This document shows positions 1 through 9,145 of a DNA stretch of 64,000 nucleotides, piece by piece. The translations under genes and the position numbers were made by a program. Numbering within the stretch: position 1 is the stretch's first letter; every line of letters begins with the position of its first letter. The DNA comes from Candidatus Polarisedimenticolia bacterium (GTDB lineage: Bacteria > Acidobacteriota > Polarisedimenticolia > Gp22-AA2): contig DASYUH010000094.1 of assembly GCA_036001465.1 (NCBI GenBank), forward strand, positions 1 to 64,000, read 5' to 3'. Below the pieces are notes generated by a model. That model did no database searches. It saw only the letters and a list, made by a program, of their open reading frames with translations, and was not told the origin of the DNA.

Positions 1-1
1 G

Positions 2-295
2 CGCGAGACCATCGCCTTCGGCCGCAGCTACAACGGCCTGGTCGAGCGACTCGCCCTGTTCGTGGTGTGGCGCAACCTGGTGCAGGCCCGCTCGGAGCGC
101 CATCCCAGAGACGGCACCACGGCGATGCGGCTCCGGCTCACGAACCGGCCGTGGAGCTGGCCACAGGTGCTGGCGGAACGGCTGCATCCCGCTCGTGTCC
201 AGGCAGGTCAGGAGGTGATGGAGCACTACCGCAGGGAGCTGGTCATCCCCTCCCTGCCGAACGAGCAGCGTCACACCCTGGTACGCGCCTTCTGA
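2..295 (+). CDS. transposase-like protein, C-terminal fragment
   Basis: The frame is open from the first bases of the window to a TGA at 293-295, so only about 97 C-terminal residues are visible. The peptide begins RETIAFGRSYNGLVERL and carries VWRNLVQARSER and RPWSWPQVLAERL, a Trp/Arg-rich pattern that reminds me of the tail of transposases found in Acidobacteria and Myxococcota. This is recalled resemblance, not a domain match. No terminal inverted repeat was found in the 170 bases after the stop, so the boundary of any element is unknown. It could also be the end of an integrase or a conserved hypothetical protein. Confidence 0.45.
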   Translation, partial: RETIAFGRSYNGLVERLALFVVWRNLVQARSERHPRDGTTAMRLRLTNRPWSWPQVLAERLHPARVQAGQEVMEHYRRELVIPSLPNEQRHTLVRAF

Positions 296-469
296 CGCGA
301 AATCGCCTCTACCGAACTCACTCCACTCTTGTTTGCTTCCACACTCTCAGCGCCACTATGGAGATTCTCCAGCATCACCCTGAGCAGGCGCGAGTCGGCC
401 TGCGTGACGAGGCCCTCCGTACGTGAAAGTTGTTCGCCATCAGTAAGTTACTCTGAATGAGACCGATGC

Positions 470-3400
470 CTATCCCAACTGCACCAGGACATGGTGGTCG
501 CGCCCGTCGTCGGACAGCGGGATGAGCGCTTCACCCGGAAGCGGGGCTCCGTCCAGGCTGACGAGGGATACCCCGCGGCAGACTCCCTGCGGATTCTCGA
601 CGGTGATCCGGTAGACGGCGCCGCCGAATCGGTAGGTGATCTCGAAGCCTGGCCACCCTCGGGGGATGCAGGGATCGACGCGCAGCGCGTTGCCTTCCTT
701 CCGGAAACCGAGAATCCATTCCAGGCCCGCGCGGTACAGCCAGCCCGCGGACCCGGTGTACCAGGTCCATCCTCCGCGTCCCACGTGGGGAAGCTCGGAG
801 TAGACGTCCGCCGCCACGACGTAGGGCTCCGCCTTGTACCTGAAGACCTTCTCAGGAGTGTCCGCATGCCGGATGGGGTTCAATAGACCGAAGAGATCGA
901 CGGCCCGGTCGCCGTCCCCCAGCTCGGCGAACGCCATGACCGACCAGATCGCGGCATGGGTGTACTGCCCGCCGTTCTCCCGGATACCGGGGGGGTATCC
1001 TTTTATATACCCGGGGTCGAGGGGTGTCCGGTCGAATGGCGGGGCGAGAAGCAGGTGCAGCCGTTCCTCGCGCAGAAGGAGCAGTCGCTCGGCGGATGCC
1101 ATGGCCTGGCGCGCCCGATCCCTGTTGCCGGCGCCGGAGAGGACCGCCCAGGACTGCGAGATGGAGTCGATCCGGCATTCGTCGTTCGCCGCCGACCCGA
1201 GCGGCGTTCCGTCGTCGAAGAAGGCGCGTCGATACCACGCGCCGTCCCATGCCTCCCGGTCCAGCGAAGCCTCCAGAGAGTCGGCCCGCCTCCGCCAGCG
1301 GGCGGCACGCTCCACCTCCGCGCGCGAGTCGGCGAGCCGGGCGAACTTCCTCAGGTTCACAAGCAGGAACCAGCCCAGCCAGACGCTCTCTCCGCGGCCT
1401 TCGCGGCCGACGCGGTTCATGCCGTCGTTCCAGTCCCCGGCGCCGATCAGGGGCAGGCCATGGCTCCCCGAGTCCAGACCAAGGTCCAGGGCCCGCGCGC
1501 AATGCTCGAACAGCGTCCCCCGCTCCTCCGATGCCGTCGGCTCGAAGTAGGCTTCCTGCCGGCTGTCGTCCAGTGGGGCGCCCTCGAGCCATGGAACCTG
1601 TTCGTCGAGCACCGTCCGGTCCCCGGTCGACCGGAGATACTCGGACACCGCGTAGGGAAGCCAGAGGCGGTCGTCGGAGATCCGGGTCCGGACCCCGCGG
1701 CCCGTGGGAGGATGCCACCAGTGCTGGACATCCCCTTCCCTGAACTGCCGTGCGGCGGACCGCAGGAGGTGCTCGCGCACGATGTCGGGCCTGGTGGCCC
1801 CCAGGGCCAGGACGTCCTGGAGCTGGTCGCGGAAACCGTACGCTCCTCCGGACTGGTAGAGGGCGGATCGGCCCCAGGTCCGGCACGAAAGAGTCTGGTA
1901 CAGGAGCCAGCGGTTGAGCATGAGATCCATGGAGCGATCGGGAGTCTTCACCTGCACCGCACCCAGCAGACCGTCCCAGTGCTCCTGATTCTCCCGAAGA
2001 ACCTGATCGCAGCCCGTCGCTCGATAGCGCTCGATCAAGGCACGAGAGTGCTCGAGACTCTCCCCCTGCCCGAGGAGAAACAGCACCTCGGTGCGTGCTC
2101 CGGGCACGATTTCGACGACCGTCTGCAGCGCGGCGCAGGGATCCAGGCCCGCTCCCGTCTTTCCCGAGAGCCTCTGGCCACGCTCCAGCGACTCGGGATG
2201 GTCGAGGCTGGCGTTGCGGCCCAGGAACTCGAGGCGGTCGCCGGTCCAGGAGGTCTGGAGGCCCCCCAGGTCGGCGAAGGCGACCCGGCTCGCGAACTCT
2301 CCATTCCAGGCGTTTCGAGCGAGCATGGCCCCGGTCGCGGGATCGATTTCGGTGAGCACGAACGGGACGGAACCCGCGCGCGCGACGCCCAGCACCCACT
2401 CCGCGTACGCCGTGACCGAGAGCCGCCGGGTGCGGCCGGACCGGTTCTCCAGGGTGAGGCGTGAGATCTTGACGGGGTCGCTCCGCGGCACGAGCATCAG
2501 GAGATCCAGCGCGATGCCGTGCGAGGTGTGCTCGAAGCGACTGTACCCCTGGCCGTGCCGGATGACGTAGGGCTGGTCCTCTTCGCGCATGGGAAGGCAG
2601 GTGGGTCCCCAGACCAGACCGCTGTCCTCGTCACGCACGTAGAGCACCTCGCCCGGCGTGTCGCTGACCGGATCGTTGGACCATGGTGTCAGCCGGTTCT
2701 CCCGGCTGTTCACGGACCACGTGCACCCCGATCCCGCCTCCGAGACCTGGAATCCGAACTCGGGGTTGGCCACCACGTTGATCCAGGGAGCCGGCGTCCA
2801 CTGCCCCTTGCCCAGCACCGTGACGTACTCGCGGCCGTCCGGTGTGAACCCTCCCAGGCCGTTGAAGAACTCGAGATCCAGCACGGGCGCGGAGACGGGC
2901 TCCGCCTTCCCGCGCGGGGGGCGGAGCCGCGGCGGAGCCGGCCCCGATCGTTCCAGCCGGATGGTCTGCTCGGAGAGCGAACCGCGGCTGGCCACGATCA
3001 GCACGCGCGCCGCCGAGCGCAGCAGGACCAGGTCCTGCGGGGGCAGGAGGTCCTCCCGAAGCACGAACACCCGCTCGCGCTCCCCCTCGGCCTCGCGACC
3101 GGCCGCGGATCGGCTGACCCGCACCATGGCCTCGATCGATTGCTGGAGATCCTGCGCATAGGACGTCCCCTTCGCATTGAGGATCACCAGATCGGCGGGG
3201 ACCCCCTTCAACCCCCAGTACTCCTGCGCCCGAAGGAGCTGCCTCACGACGTCCCGATCTTCGTCCTGCTCGATGCGCACCAGGGCGATCGGCAGATCTC
3301 CGGAGATGCCGTAGGCCCAGAGCCCGGACGGTCCCCTGCGATTCGTGGCCAGCACCTGCGGCGCGGCGCGCAGCGTGGGATCGGTGTACAGCAGGCGATT

Positions 3401-6400
3401 GGCCAGGCGCTGGAACAGATGCGCCTCGTCCTGGGTGATCCTCAGGTGATGCAGGTGGACCTGGGCCCGTGTCCAGGCCAGGGTGCTTTCCCGCTCGAAC
3501 GTCGCCGGCTGTTGATACTTCACGGCGATCTGGAGCGCCTCCTCCCGTGTCCGCGCCACGAGCGTGGTGTGCACGATGCGGACCGTCCCTTGAGGGGGGA
3601 GCGCCACCCGGTGCCTGAGGCTCACGATCGGATCCAGGACCGTCCCCGCCGAGTTGCTCAGCGGACCTCCGTCGATCATGGAGATCGGCGCGCGGACCCC
3701 GCGGCCCCGTCCCAGAAAGCGCGCGCGGTCGCTCTCGTACTGCAAGGCGTGGACGGTTTCGCCTTCCGGCGCGGCCAGATGGGCGAGCCAGACCCGGGGC
3801 TCGTCCGCCGAGCGCGGCCGCCTCGTGGCCAGCAGGGTGCCGAGGTGGGGAACGAACTCCGTCTCCACGAAGAGGTTGGAGAAGGCGGGGTGGGCCTCGT
3901 CCGCGGCCTGCGGTGCCAGCACGACCTCGGCATACGAGGTGAAATCGATCTCGCGGTGCCGGTTTTCGAGATTGGTCACCGTCAGCCGGCGGAGCTCCGC
4001 GTCGTCCTCGGGGGACACGACGATCTCGAGCACGATCGAAAGCGATCGGTCCCTCTGCTCGATCCGGGCCCGGTCTTCCGTATAGACCACCTCGTACCGG
4101 TCCGAGGGTGTCCCGCTCGGCTGGTATCCCGAGGACCACACGCCGCCGGTTCCCGCGTCCCGCAGGAAGACGAACGTCCCCCAGCAATCACGCGTCGTGT
4201 CCTCGCGCCAGCGGGTCACTGCCAGGTCGCGCCATCGGCTGAACCCGGCGCCCGCTGCCGTGACCATGACGGTGTACCGCCCGTTGGAGAGAAGGTGGGT
4301 GCGGGGTGTGATGTCGTGCGGCGAGTCGAAGCGCCGCAGGGTGGGAGGAAGCAGGTCCCGCACGAGCGCCGCGACCTGAACCTCCTCCGCCCGTGGCCGC
4401 GTGATGGCGACCGCACGCGGAGTTCTCTCCTGAAGCAGGAGGTCCGCCGCCTGGATCTTCGGATGAGCATGAAAACGCCTCCGGGTCGCGGCCTCGTTCA
4501 GCACATTCCCCAGGGAGACGAGGGTCATCCCCTGGTGATGCGCCATGTAGGCGCGGACCACGGCGGCCGTGGTCTTCTCCGGCAGCCTCGAGGGGGTGTA
4601 ATCGAGCGCTTCGTAGCAGCCGTAAGCTCCCCGCGCGCCCGACTGTTCGAGGCGGGCGAAGTTCTTGACGGCGGCGCCGGGGTTGACCATGGCCGCGAGG
4701 GCGGTGGCGTACGGAGCCACGACCACGTCCTCGGACAGCCCGCGCTTCAGCCCCAGGCCGGGGACGCCGAAGGCGGAGTACTGATAGGTGAGCTCCGCGT
4801 CACGCACGTTGTACGCCGATTCGGAGACCCCCCAAGGCACCCGACGCTCCGCGCCGTAGCGGATCTGGCGCCCCACCACGAGGCGGCAGGTCAGATCCAG
4901 AAGGCTCTTGGCGGGCTGCGACATCACGAGCATCGGCATGAGGTACTCGAACATGGACCCGGACCACGAGACCAGGGCCGCTCCGTGACCGATCGGCGTC
5001 AGGGAGCGGCCGAGATGGAACCAGTGCTGGGGCGGCACGTCCCCCTTGGCGATGGCCACGAAGCTCGCCAGCCGGGCCTCGGAGGCCAACAGGTCGTACC
5101 TGCCGGGATCGAGCGTGTTCTCGGCCACGCGATAGCCGATGGAGAAGAGCTTGGAGGTCGGATCGAGCAGGAACTGGAAGTCCATGGCCTGGACCATCTC
5201 GTCCGCGAGCGAGGCGAGGGCCGCGAGGCGATCCGCGAGGGTCCCGTCCTGGAGCTGCGCATCGCGGGCATGGCTCCGGACGGAGCCCTGGACGGCGCTC
5301 GCCCAGATCAGAATCTCCGATCGGGAGTCGTGCTGGACCTCGCGCGCATGCGCGCGCGCGACGTCCAGAAGGTTGTCCGCTCGCGACTCGAGCTCACGAA
5401 ATCGGCGGAGTCGATCGGGCGGCGACGACGGGAGCCCCTCGAGTGCGGCGGCCGTGGCCTCCGCGGCCTCGCGCAGCCGCGCCGCGGTGGCCGCCGGTCC
5501 AGAACGGGCGGCAGCGGCCCTCTTCATCGCATCGATCAGCAGATGGAGCGCGTCACCGATCCCCTCGAGGATCTCCGGTCCCGCGAAGGGACGGTGCATG
5601 GGCTCGCGGCACGCCCGCGCCAGGGCGATCAGGTACCCTGCCAGGTTGCCGCTGTCCACGGTGGACACGTACATCGGCTCCAGCGGCCGGAGGTCCCGCG
5701 TGTCGTACCAGTTGAGGAAGTGACCCCGGACGCGGCGCAGGTCTCCCATGGTCCGGAGCGTGGCCTCGAGCCGCTCCACCGTCTCCAGGGTTCCGATCCA
5801 GCCGAAATCGCGGGCGACCAGCGTGCTGAGCAGATAGAGCCCCAGATTCGTCGGCGAGGTCCGGCGGGCCTCGACGGGCTCGGGATCCTCCTGGAAGTTG
5901 TCCGGCGGGAGGTGATGGTTCCGCTCGTCCACGAAGGTTTCGAAGAAGCGCCAGGTCCGGCGGGCGACGAGCCGCAATGAGCGCGTCTCCGAGGGGGAGA
6001 GGGCATGCGATGCCTCGAGCTTCGGCGGGACGCTGATGCGCCATGCGAAGACGGGAGCCAGCAGCCAGAGGAGAACGAACGGCATGGCCACGGGCCAGGC
6101 TCCCGGCTTGAGCAGGACGAGGAGCAGGCCGGCTCCGGCGGCCAGGAGCACTCCCGAGCGCAGGTGCCAGTAGAAGAACCGGAGTCTCAGGTCGGCGCCG
6201 TAGCCCCCCTGCGCGGCCGTCACCCACGCGAGGAGGTGCCGCTTCGTGATGTAGACCCGGCCGAGAGTGCGAATCATGGCGTCCACCATGAGCCAGGCCT
6301 GGTGGGCGAGCATGGTGATGGCCAGGAGCGTCTGCGACAGGGCCACGATGACGTCGTGGCCCACGTCGCGAAGGTGGCTTCGTTTGGAGATCCCCCATCG

Positions 6401-9016
6401 TCGCGGGAGGAGGCCGTCGAGAACCGGGATCACGGCCGGCAGAACGATGGATCCGACGAACAGCGCCGTCCAGCAGAGCGGCGGAGCCGCCGGGACGATC
6501 CAGGCGGTCACCGCAACCAGGAACGTCGAAGGCGCGGCGAGGCTTCGGCGCAGATTGTCCAGCATCTTCCAACGGCAGTGGTTCGGGATGCGGGTCCTCT
6601 GTCTCCTGCCCGCGGTATCGCGCGCCTGACCCAGGATCCAGGGCAGAAGCTGCCAGTCCCCGCGCACCCATCGATGGTCACGGCGGGCGGCGACCTCGTA
6701 ATGGGTGGGGAATTCCTCGAAGAGCTCCACGTCGGTCGCCAGCCCGGCGCGCGCGAACGAGCCCTCGAAGAGATCGTGGCTCAGGAGCGTGTTCTCCGGG
6801 ACCTTCCCTTCGAGGGCCGCCTCGAAGGCATCGACGTCGTAGATCCCCTTTCCCGTGTACGACCCCTCGCCGAAGAGGTCCTGATACACATCGGAGACCG
6901 CGGCCGCGTACGGATCCACGCCCCCGGGGCCCGAGATGATCCGCTGGTAGGTCGTGCTCCCGGGACCCGTCGGCAGGGACGCCGTGAGCCGGGGCTGCAG
7001 GATCGCGTACCCCTCGACGACGCGTCCCTTGCGAGGATCGAACCGCGGCCGGTTCAACGGGTGCGCCATGGCCCCGACCAGCCGGCGGGCGGCCCCCAGC
7101 GGAAGCCGGGTGTCGGCATCCAGGGTGATGACGTAGCGAACGTCCTGAGGCGCCGCGGGGGGCCGACCGTTGATCGGAATGAACGTCGTGTCCCGGGCGC
7201 CGCGCAGCAGCCGGTTCAGCTCGTGGAGCTTTCCGCGCTTTCTCTCCCAGCCGATCCACCGGCCTTCCCCGTCGTTCCAGAGTCGCCGGCGATGCAGCAG
7301 AAGGAACCGCTCCCCGCCGCCGGGCGGGCTGCCGTACCGCGCGTTGAGCTGGGCGACGCCGCCGGCCAGCTCGGACAGGAGGTCCTCGTCGCCGGGCATC
7401 CTCTCGCCGGGCGCATCCGCCCAGTCCGTGACGAGGGCAAAGTGGAGATGGCCTTCCGGATTCGCGAGATAGTGCACCTCGAGCCGCTCGAGATGCTCCT
7501 CGATGTCGGCCGGGCGCGCGAGCAGCGTGGGCATGACGACGAGGGTGCGAAGCTCGGACGGCACGCCCTGGGCGAGCTCGAGCTTGGGGAGGAGCCTCGG
7601 TGGAACGAGAAACGGGACCAGGCGGTGGACGAGCGACACCGCGATGTTCGAGGCCGGCACCAGGCCGAGGATTCCGAGAAGGACGAGGATCCACGGGGCG
7701 GCTCCGGCCGTCCGGGTCAGGACCAGCGGGCCGGAGAGCAGGAGGGCGGTGAGTGCCGCGATGCCGCCCAGGTAGCCCGCCAGCGCATGGGCGCGATAGG
7801 CGCGGCGGAGCCGGATCCGCAGGGGGACGCGAAAACCCAGACGCCTCTCGAAGGACCGCCGGCCCCCGGCGACCAGGTAGTATCCGGGGTCCTCCTCGGC
7901 GCTCCGGGGAACGCCCGGAAGGGTCTCCGCCTGCCGGTTCACCCGGCTCGCGCTGCGCGCCAGGAGCACCGCTTCCTGCGCCACCTCGACCTCGGAATGA
8001 TCCGATCGCTGGGCGAGCATCTCGATCCGGGCCCGGTACTCGTCCCGGGTCGTGAAATCCATGGCGGCGAAGCCGGGGGCGCTCCGAAGGACCTCGTCCA
8101 CCAGGCTGACGCTCTCGAAGAACTCGGGCCAGTCGATGGAGGACATCCATCGCATGCTGGTGATGATGTTCCGGACGGTGACGTTGGCCGCGGCCTGCGC
8201 CTGAAGCTCCTGGGCGACGACCTCGTCCGCTGATGTCCCCTGGGCGCCCAGCTTCTTTTCGAGCCAGACCAGGGCCGGCATGACCGAGGGGTCCAGTCCA
8301 CGAAGCCGCTGGACGAGCTGCACCGCGAACGCGCGGGCCAGCGGGGCGTCCCCCAGGCTGCCCAGGATCTCGTCCGGACGCTCCGCCGCCCGATCGCCGA
8401 GGCCCAGCAGGCGGTCCGCCAGAGCGTCGGCCCGGGCCCGCTCCTGGCGGGATCGGATGATCAGCTGCGACAGGCGTCGCAGGTTTTCCACGAGTGCTAC
8501 TCGAAGATGGATGGCGACCGCCCAGAGCTCCCCGATGGTCAGCGGCTGGACCCGCTGGTAGGCCCGGACGAACCGCTGAATCGTTTCCATCTCGAAGCGG
8601 CTGTCGGTGTGCGCCACGTAGGCCCAGGCCAGTCCGTAGACGCGCGGGTACCCCGCGAGGTGGCCCACGGCGATCTTGGGCAGCAGGCGGTAGTAGCTCA
8701 GCGGGAGGTGGTCCCGGATGCCGCGGAGCTGTTCGTCCACGATGTGGAAGTTGTCGAGGATCCACTCCGCCGCGGGAGTGATCTCCTGCTTCGCCAGGAC
8801 GGTTTCGGCGATGTTCCGGTACCCGGCCAGGAGCACGCGGGCATTCTCGCGGACCCTGGGGAGGAGATTCCGTCTTCCGGGAGGCTTCCCGGTGGTGCGA
8901 TGGGCCGCGGCCAGGCTCTCGGCGTGCTGCTCCAGGCGCTCGATGCCGAAGATCTCGGCACGGATCGGCTCTTCCAGGAGAGCAAGACTATCGATGATCG
9001 CCGCGGTGTCCTTCAT
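470..9016 (-). CDS. ndvB: cyclic beta-1,2-glucan synthase (GT84-GH94)
   Basis: Inner-membrane enzyme that builds and cyclises beta-1,2-glucan from UDP-glucose, a periplasmic glucan important in osmoadaptation. At 2848 residues it matches the usual NdvB/ChvB length. Hydrophobic segments lie near residues 409-455, 819-869, 889-919 and 952-989. The GT84 region between the first two contains VITLDADTRLP (about 630). A glycoamylase-like domain covers about 1100-1500 (AYMAHHQGMTLVSL). Beta-sandwich stretches follow near 1580 and 2085. The C-terminal GH94 barrel has GAGDWNDGMNRVG (about 2525), whose Asp is the general acid in GH94 phosphorylases. I chose the ATG at 9016 because GGAAG lies 6 nt upstream; the frame is open to a GTG at 9082 without a ribosome site. 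No exporter gene lies beside it. Confidence 0.93.
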   Translation of the reverse strand: MKDTAAIIDSLALLEEPIRAEIFGIERLEQHAESLAAAHRTTGKPPGRRNLLPRVRENARVLLAGYRNIAETVLAKQEITPAAEWILDNFHIVDEQLRGIRDHLPLSYYRLLPKIAVGHLAGYPRVYGLAWAYVAHTDSRFEMETIQRFVRAYQRVQPLTIGELWAVAIHLRVALVENLRRLSQLIIRSRQERARADALADRLLGLGDRAAERPDEILGSLGDAPLARAFAVQLVQRLRGLDPSVMPALVWLEKKLGAQGTSADEVVAQELQAQAAANVTVRNIITSMRWMSSIDWPEFFESVSLVDEVLRSAPGFAAMDFTTRDEYRARIEMLAQRSDHSEVEVAQEAVLLARSASRVNRQAETLPGVPRSAEEDPGYYLVAGGRRSFERRLGFRVPLRIRLRRAYRAHALAGYLGGIAALTALLLSGPLVLTRTAGAAPWILVLLGILGLVPASNIAVSLVHRLVPFLVPPRLLPKLELAQGVPSELRTLVVMPTLLARPADIEEHLERLEVHYLANPEGHLHFALVTDWADAPGERMPGDEDLLSELAGGVAQLNARYGSPPGGGERFLLLHRRRLWNDGEGRWIGWERKRGKLHELNRLLRGARDTTFIPINGRPPAAPQDVRYVITLDADTRLPLGAARRLVGAMAHPLNRPRFDPRKGRVVEGYAILQPRLTASLPTGPGSTTYQRIISGPGGVDPYAAAVSDVYQDLFGEGSYTGKGIYDVDAFEAALEGKVPENTLLSHDLFEGSFARAGLATDVELFEEFPTHYEVAARRDHRWVRGDWQLLPWILGQARDTAGRRQRTRIPNHCRWKMLDNLRRSLAAPSTFLVAVTAWIVPAAPPLCWTALFVGSIVLPAVIPVLDGLLPRRWGISKRSHLRDVGHDVIVALSQTLLAITMLAHQAWLMVDAMIRTLGRVYITKRHLLAWVTAAQGGYGADLRLRFFYWHLRSGVLLAAGAGLLLVLLKPGAWPVAMPFVLLWLLAPVFAWRISVPPKLEASHALSPSETRSLRLVARRTWRFFETFVDERNHHLPPDNFQEDPEPVEARRTSPTNLGLYLLSTLVARDFGWIGTLETVERLEATLRTMGDLRRVRGHFLNWYDTRDLRPLEPMYVSTVDSGNLAGYLIALARACREPMHRPFAGPEILEGIGDALHLLIDAMKRAAAARSGPAATAARLREAAEATAAALEGLPSSPPDRLRRFRELESRADNLLDVARAHAREVQHDSRSEILIWASAVQGSVRSHARDAQLQDGTLADRLAALASLADEMVQAMDFQFLLDPTSKLFSIGYRVAENTLDPGRYDLLASEARLASFVAIAKGDVPPQHWFHLGRSLTPIGHGAALVSWSGSMFEYLMPMLVMSQPAKSLLDLTCRLVVGRQIRYGAERRVPWGVSESAYNVRDAELTYQYSAFGVPGLGLKRGLSEDVVVAPYATALAAMVNPGAAVKNFARLEQSGARGAYGCYEALDYTPSRLPEKTTAAVVRAYMAHHQGMTLVSLGNVLNEAATRRRFHAHPKIQAADLLLQERTPRAVAITRPRAEEVQVAALVRDLLPPTLRRFDSPHDITPRTHLLSNGRYTVMVTAAGAGFSRWRDLAVTRWREDTTRDCWGTFVFLRDAGTGGVWSSGYQPSGTPSDRYEVVYTEDRARIEQRDRSLSIVLEIVVSPEDDAELRRLTVTNLENRHREIDFTSYAEVVLAPQAADEAHPAFSNLFVETEFVPHLGTLLATRRPRSADEPRVWLAHLAAPEGETVHALQYESDRARFLGRGRGVRAPISMIDGGPLSNSAGTVLDPIVSLRHRVALPPQGTVRIVHTTLVARTREEALQIAVKYQQPATFERESTLAWTRAQVHLHHLRITQDEAHLFQRLANRLLYTDPTLRAAPQVLATNRRGPSGLWAYGISGDLPIALVRIEQDEDRDVVRQLLRAQEYWGLKGVPADLVILNAKGTSYAQDLQQSIEAMVRVSRSAAGREAEGERERVFVLREDLLPPQDLVLLRSAARVLIVASRGSLSEQTIRLERSGPAPPRLRPPRGKAEPVSAPVLDLEFFNGLGGFTPDGREYVTVLGKGQWTPAPWINVVANPEFGFQVSEAGSGCTWSVNSRENRLTPWSNDPVSDTPGEVLYVRDEDSGLVWGPTCLPMREEDQPYVIRHGQGYSRFEHTSHGIALDLLMLVPRSDPVKISRLTLENRSGRTRRLSVTAYAEWVLGVARAGSVPFVLTEIDPATGAMLARNAWNGEFASRVAFADLGGLQTSWTGDRLEFLGRNASLDHPESLERGQRLSGKTGAGLDPCAALQTVVEIVPGARTEVLFLLGQGESLEHSRALIERYRATGCDQVLRENQEHWDGLLGAVQVKTPDRSMDLMLNRWLLYQTLSCRTWGRSALYQSGGAYGFRDQLQDVLALGATRPDIVREHLLRSAARQFREGDVQHWWHPPTGRGVRTRISDDRLWLPYAVSEYLRSTGDRTVLDEQVPWLEGAPLDDSRQEAYFEPTASEERGTLFEHCARALDLGLDSGSHGLPLIGAGDWNDGMNRVGREGRGESVWLGWFLLVNLRKFARLADSRAEVERAARWRRRADSLEASLDREAWDGAWYRRAFFDDGTPLGSAANDECRIDSISQSWAVLSGAGNRDRARQAMASAERLLLLREERLHLLLAPPFDRTPLDPGYIKGYPPGIRENGGQYTHAAIWSVMAFAELGDGDRAVDLFGLLNPIRHADTPEKVFRYKAEPYVVAADVYSELPHVGRGGWTWYTGSAGWLYRAGLEWILGFRKEGNALRVDPCIPRGWPGFEITYRFGGAVYRITVENPQGVCRGVSLVSLDGAPLPGEALIPLSDDGRDHHVLVQLG

Positions 9017-9145
9017 CTCGAGCTTCCATCCCGGTGGGCTGGATCGTCTACGGGCGGCGTTCCGGACGCCGAAGGTTGTCACGCACTTGCTGGGATGCGG
9101 CCTATTGTACTCTCTGCGGGAGGCCTGGTGAGGCTCCGGGCCGTC

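Noticed and set aside
2519-5980. 1153-codon open frame on plus, opposite ndvB
   Set aside because: It is the complement of a well-supported GT84/GH94 gene; the peptide is Arg/Pro/Gly-rich with no domain. The same applies to other long antisense or out-of-frame openings such as 13311-17867, 27256-29502, 49856-53005 and 53206-55335 on plus, and 12151-15348, 31033-33639 and 43139-45949 on minus.
9017-9082. Longer ndvB start at GTG 9082
   Set aside because: No ribosome site there and an atypical Arg-rich leader; the ATG at 9016 has one and begins a normal N-terminus.
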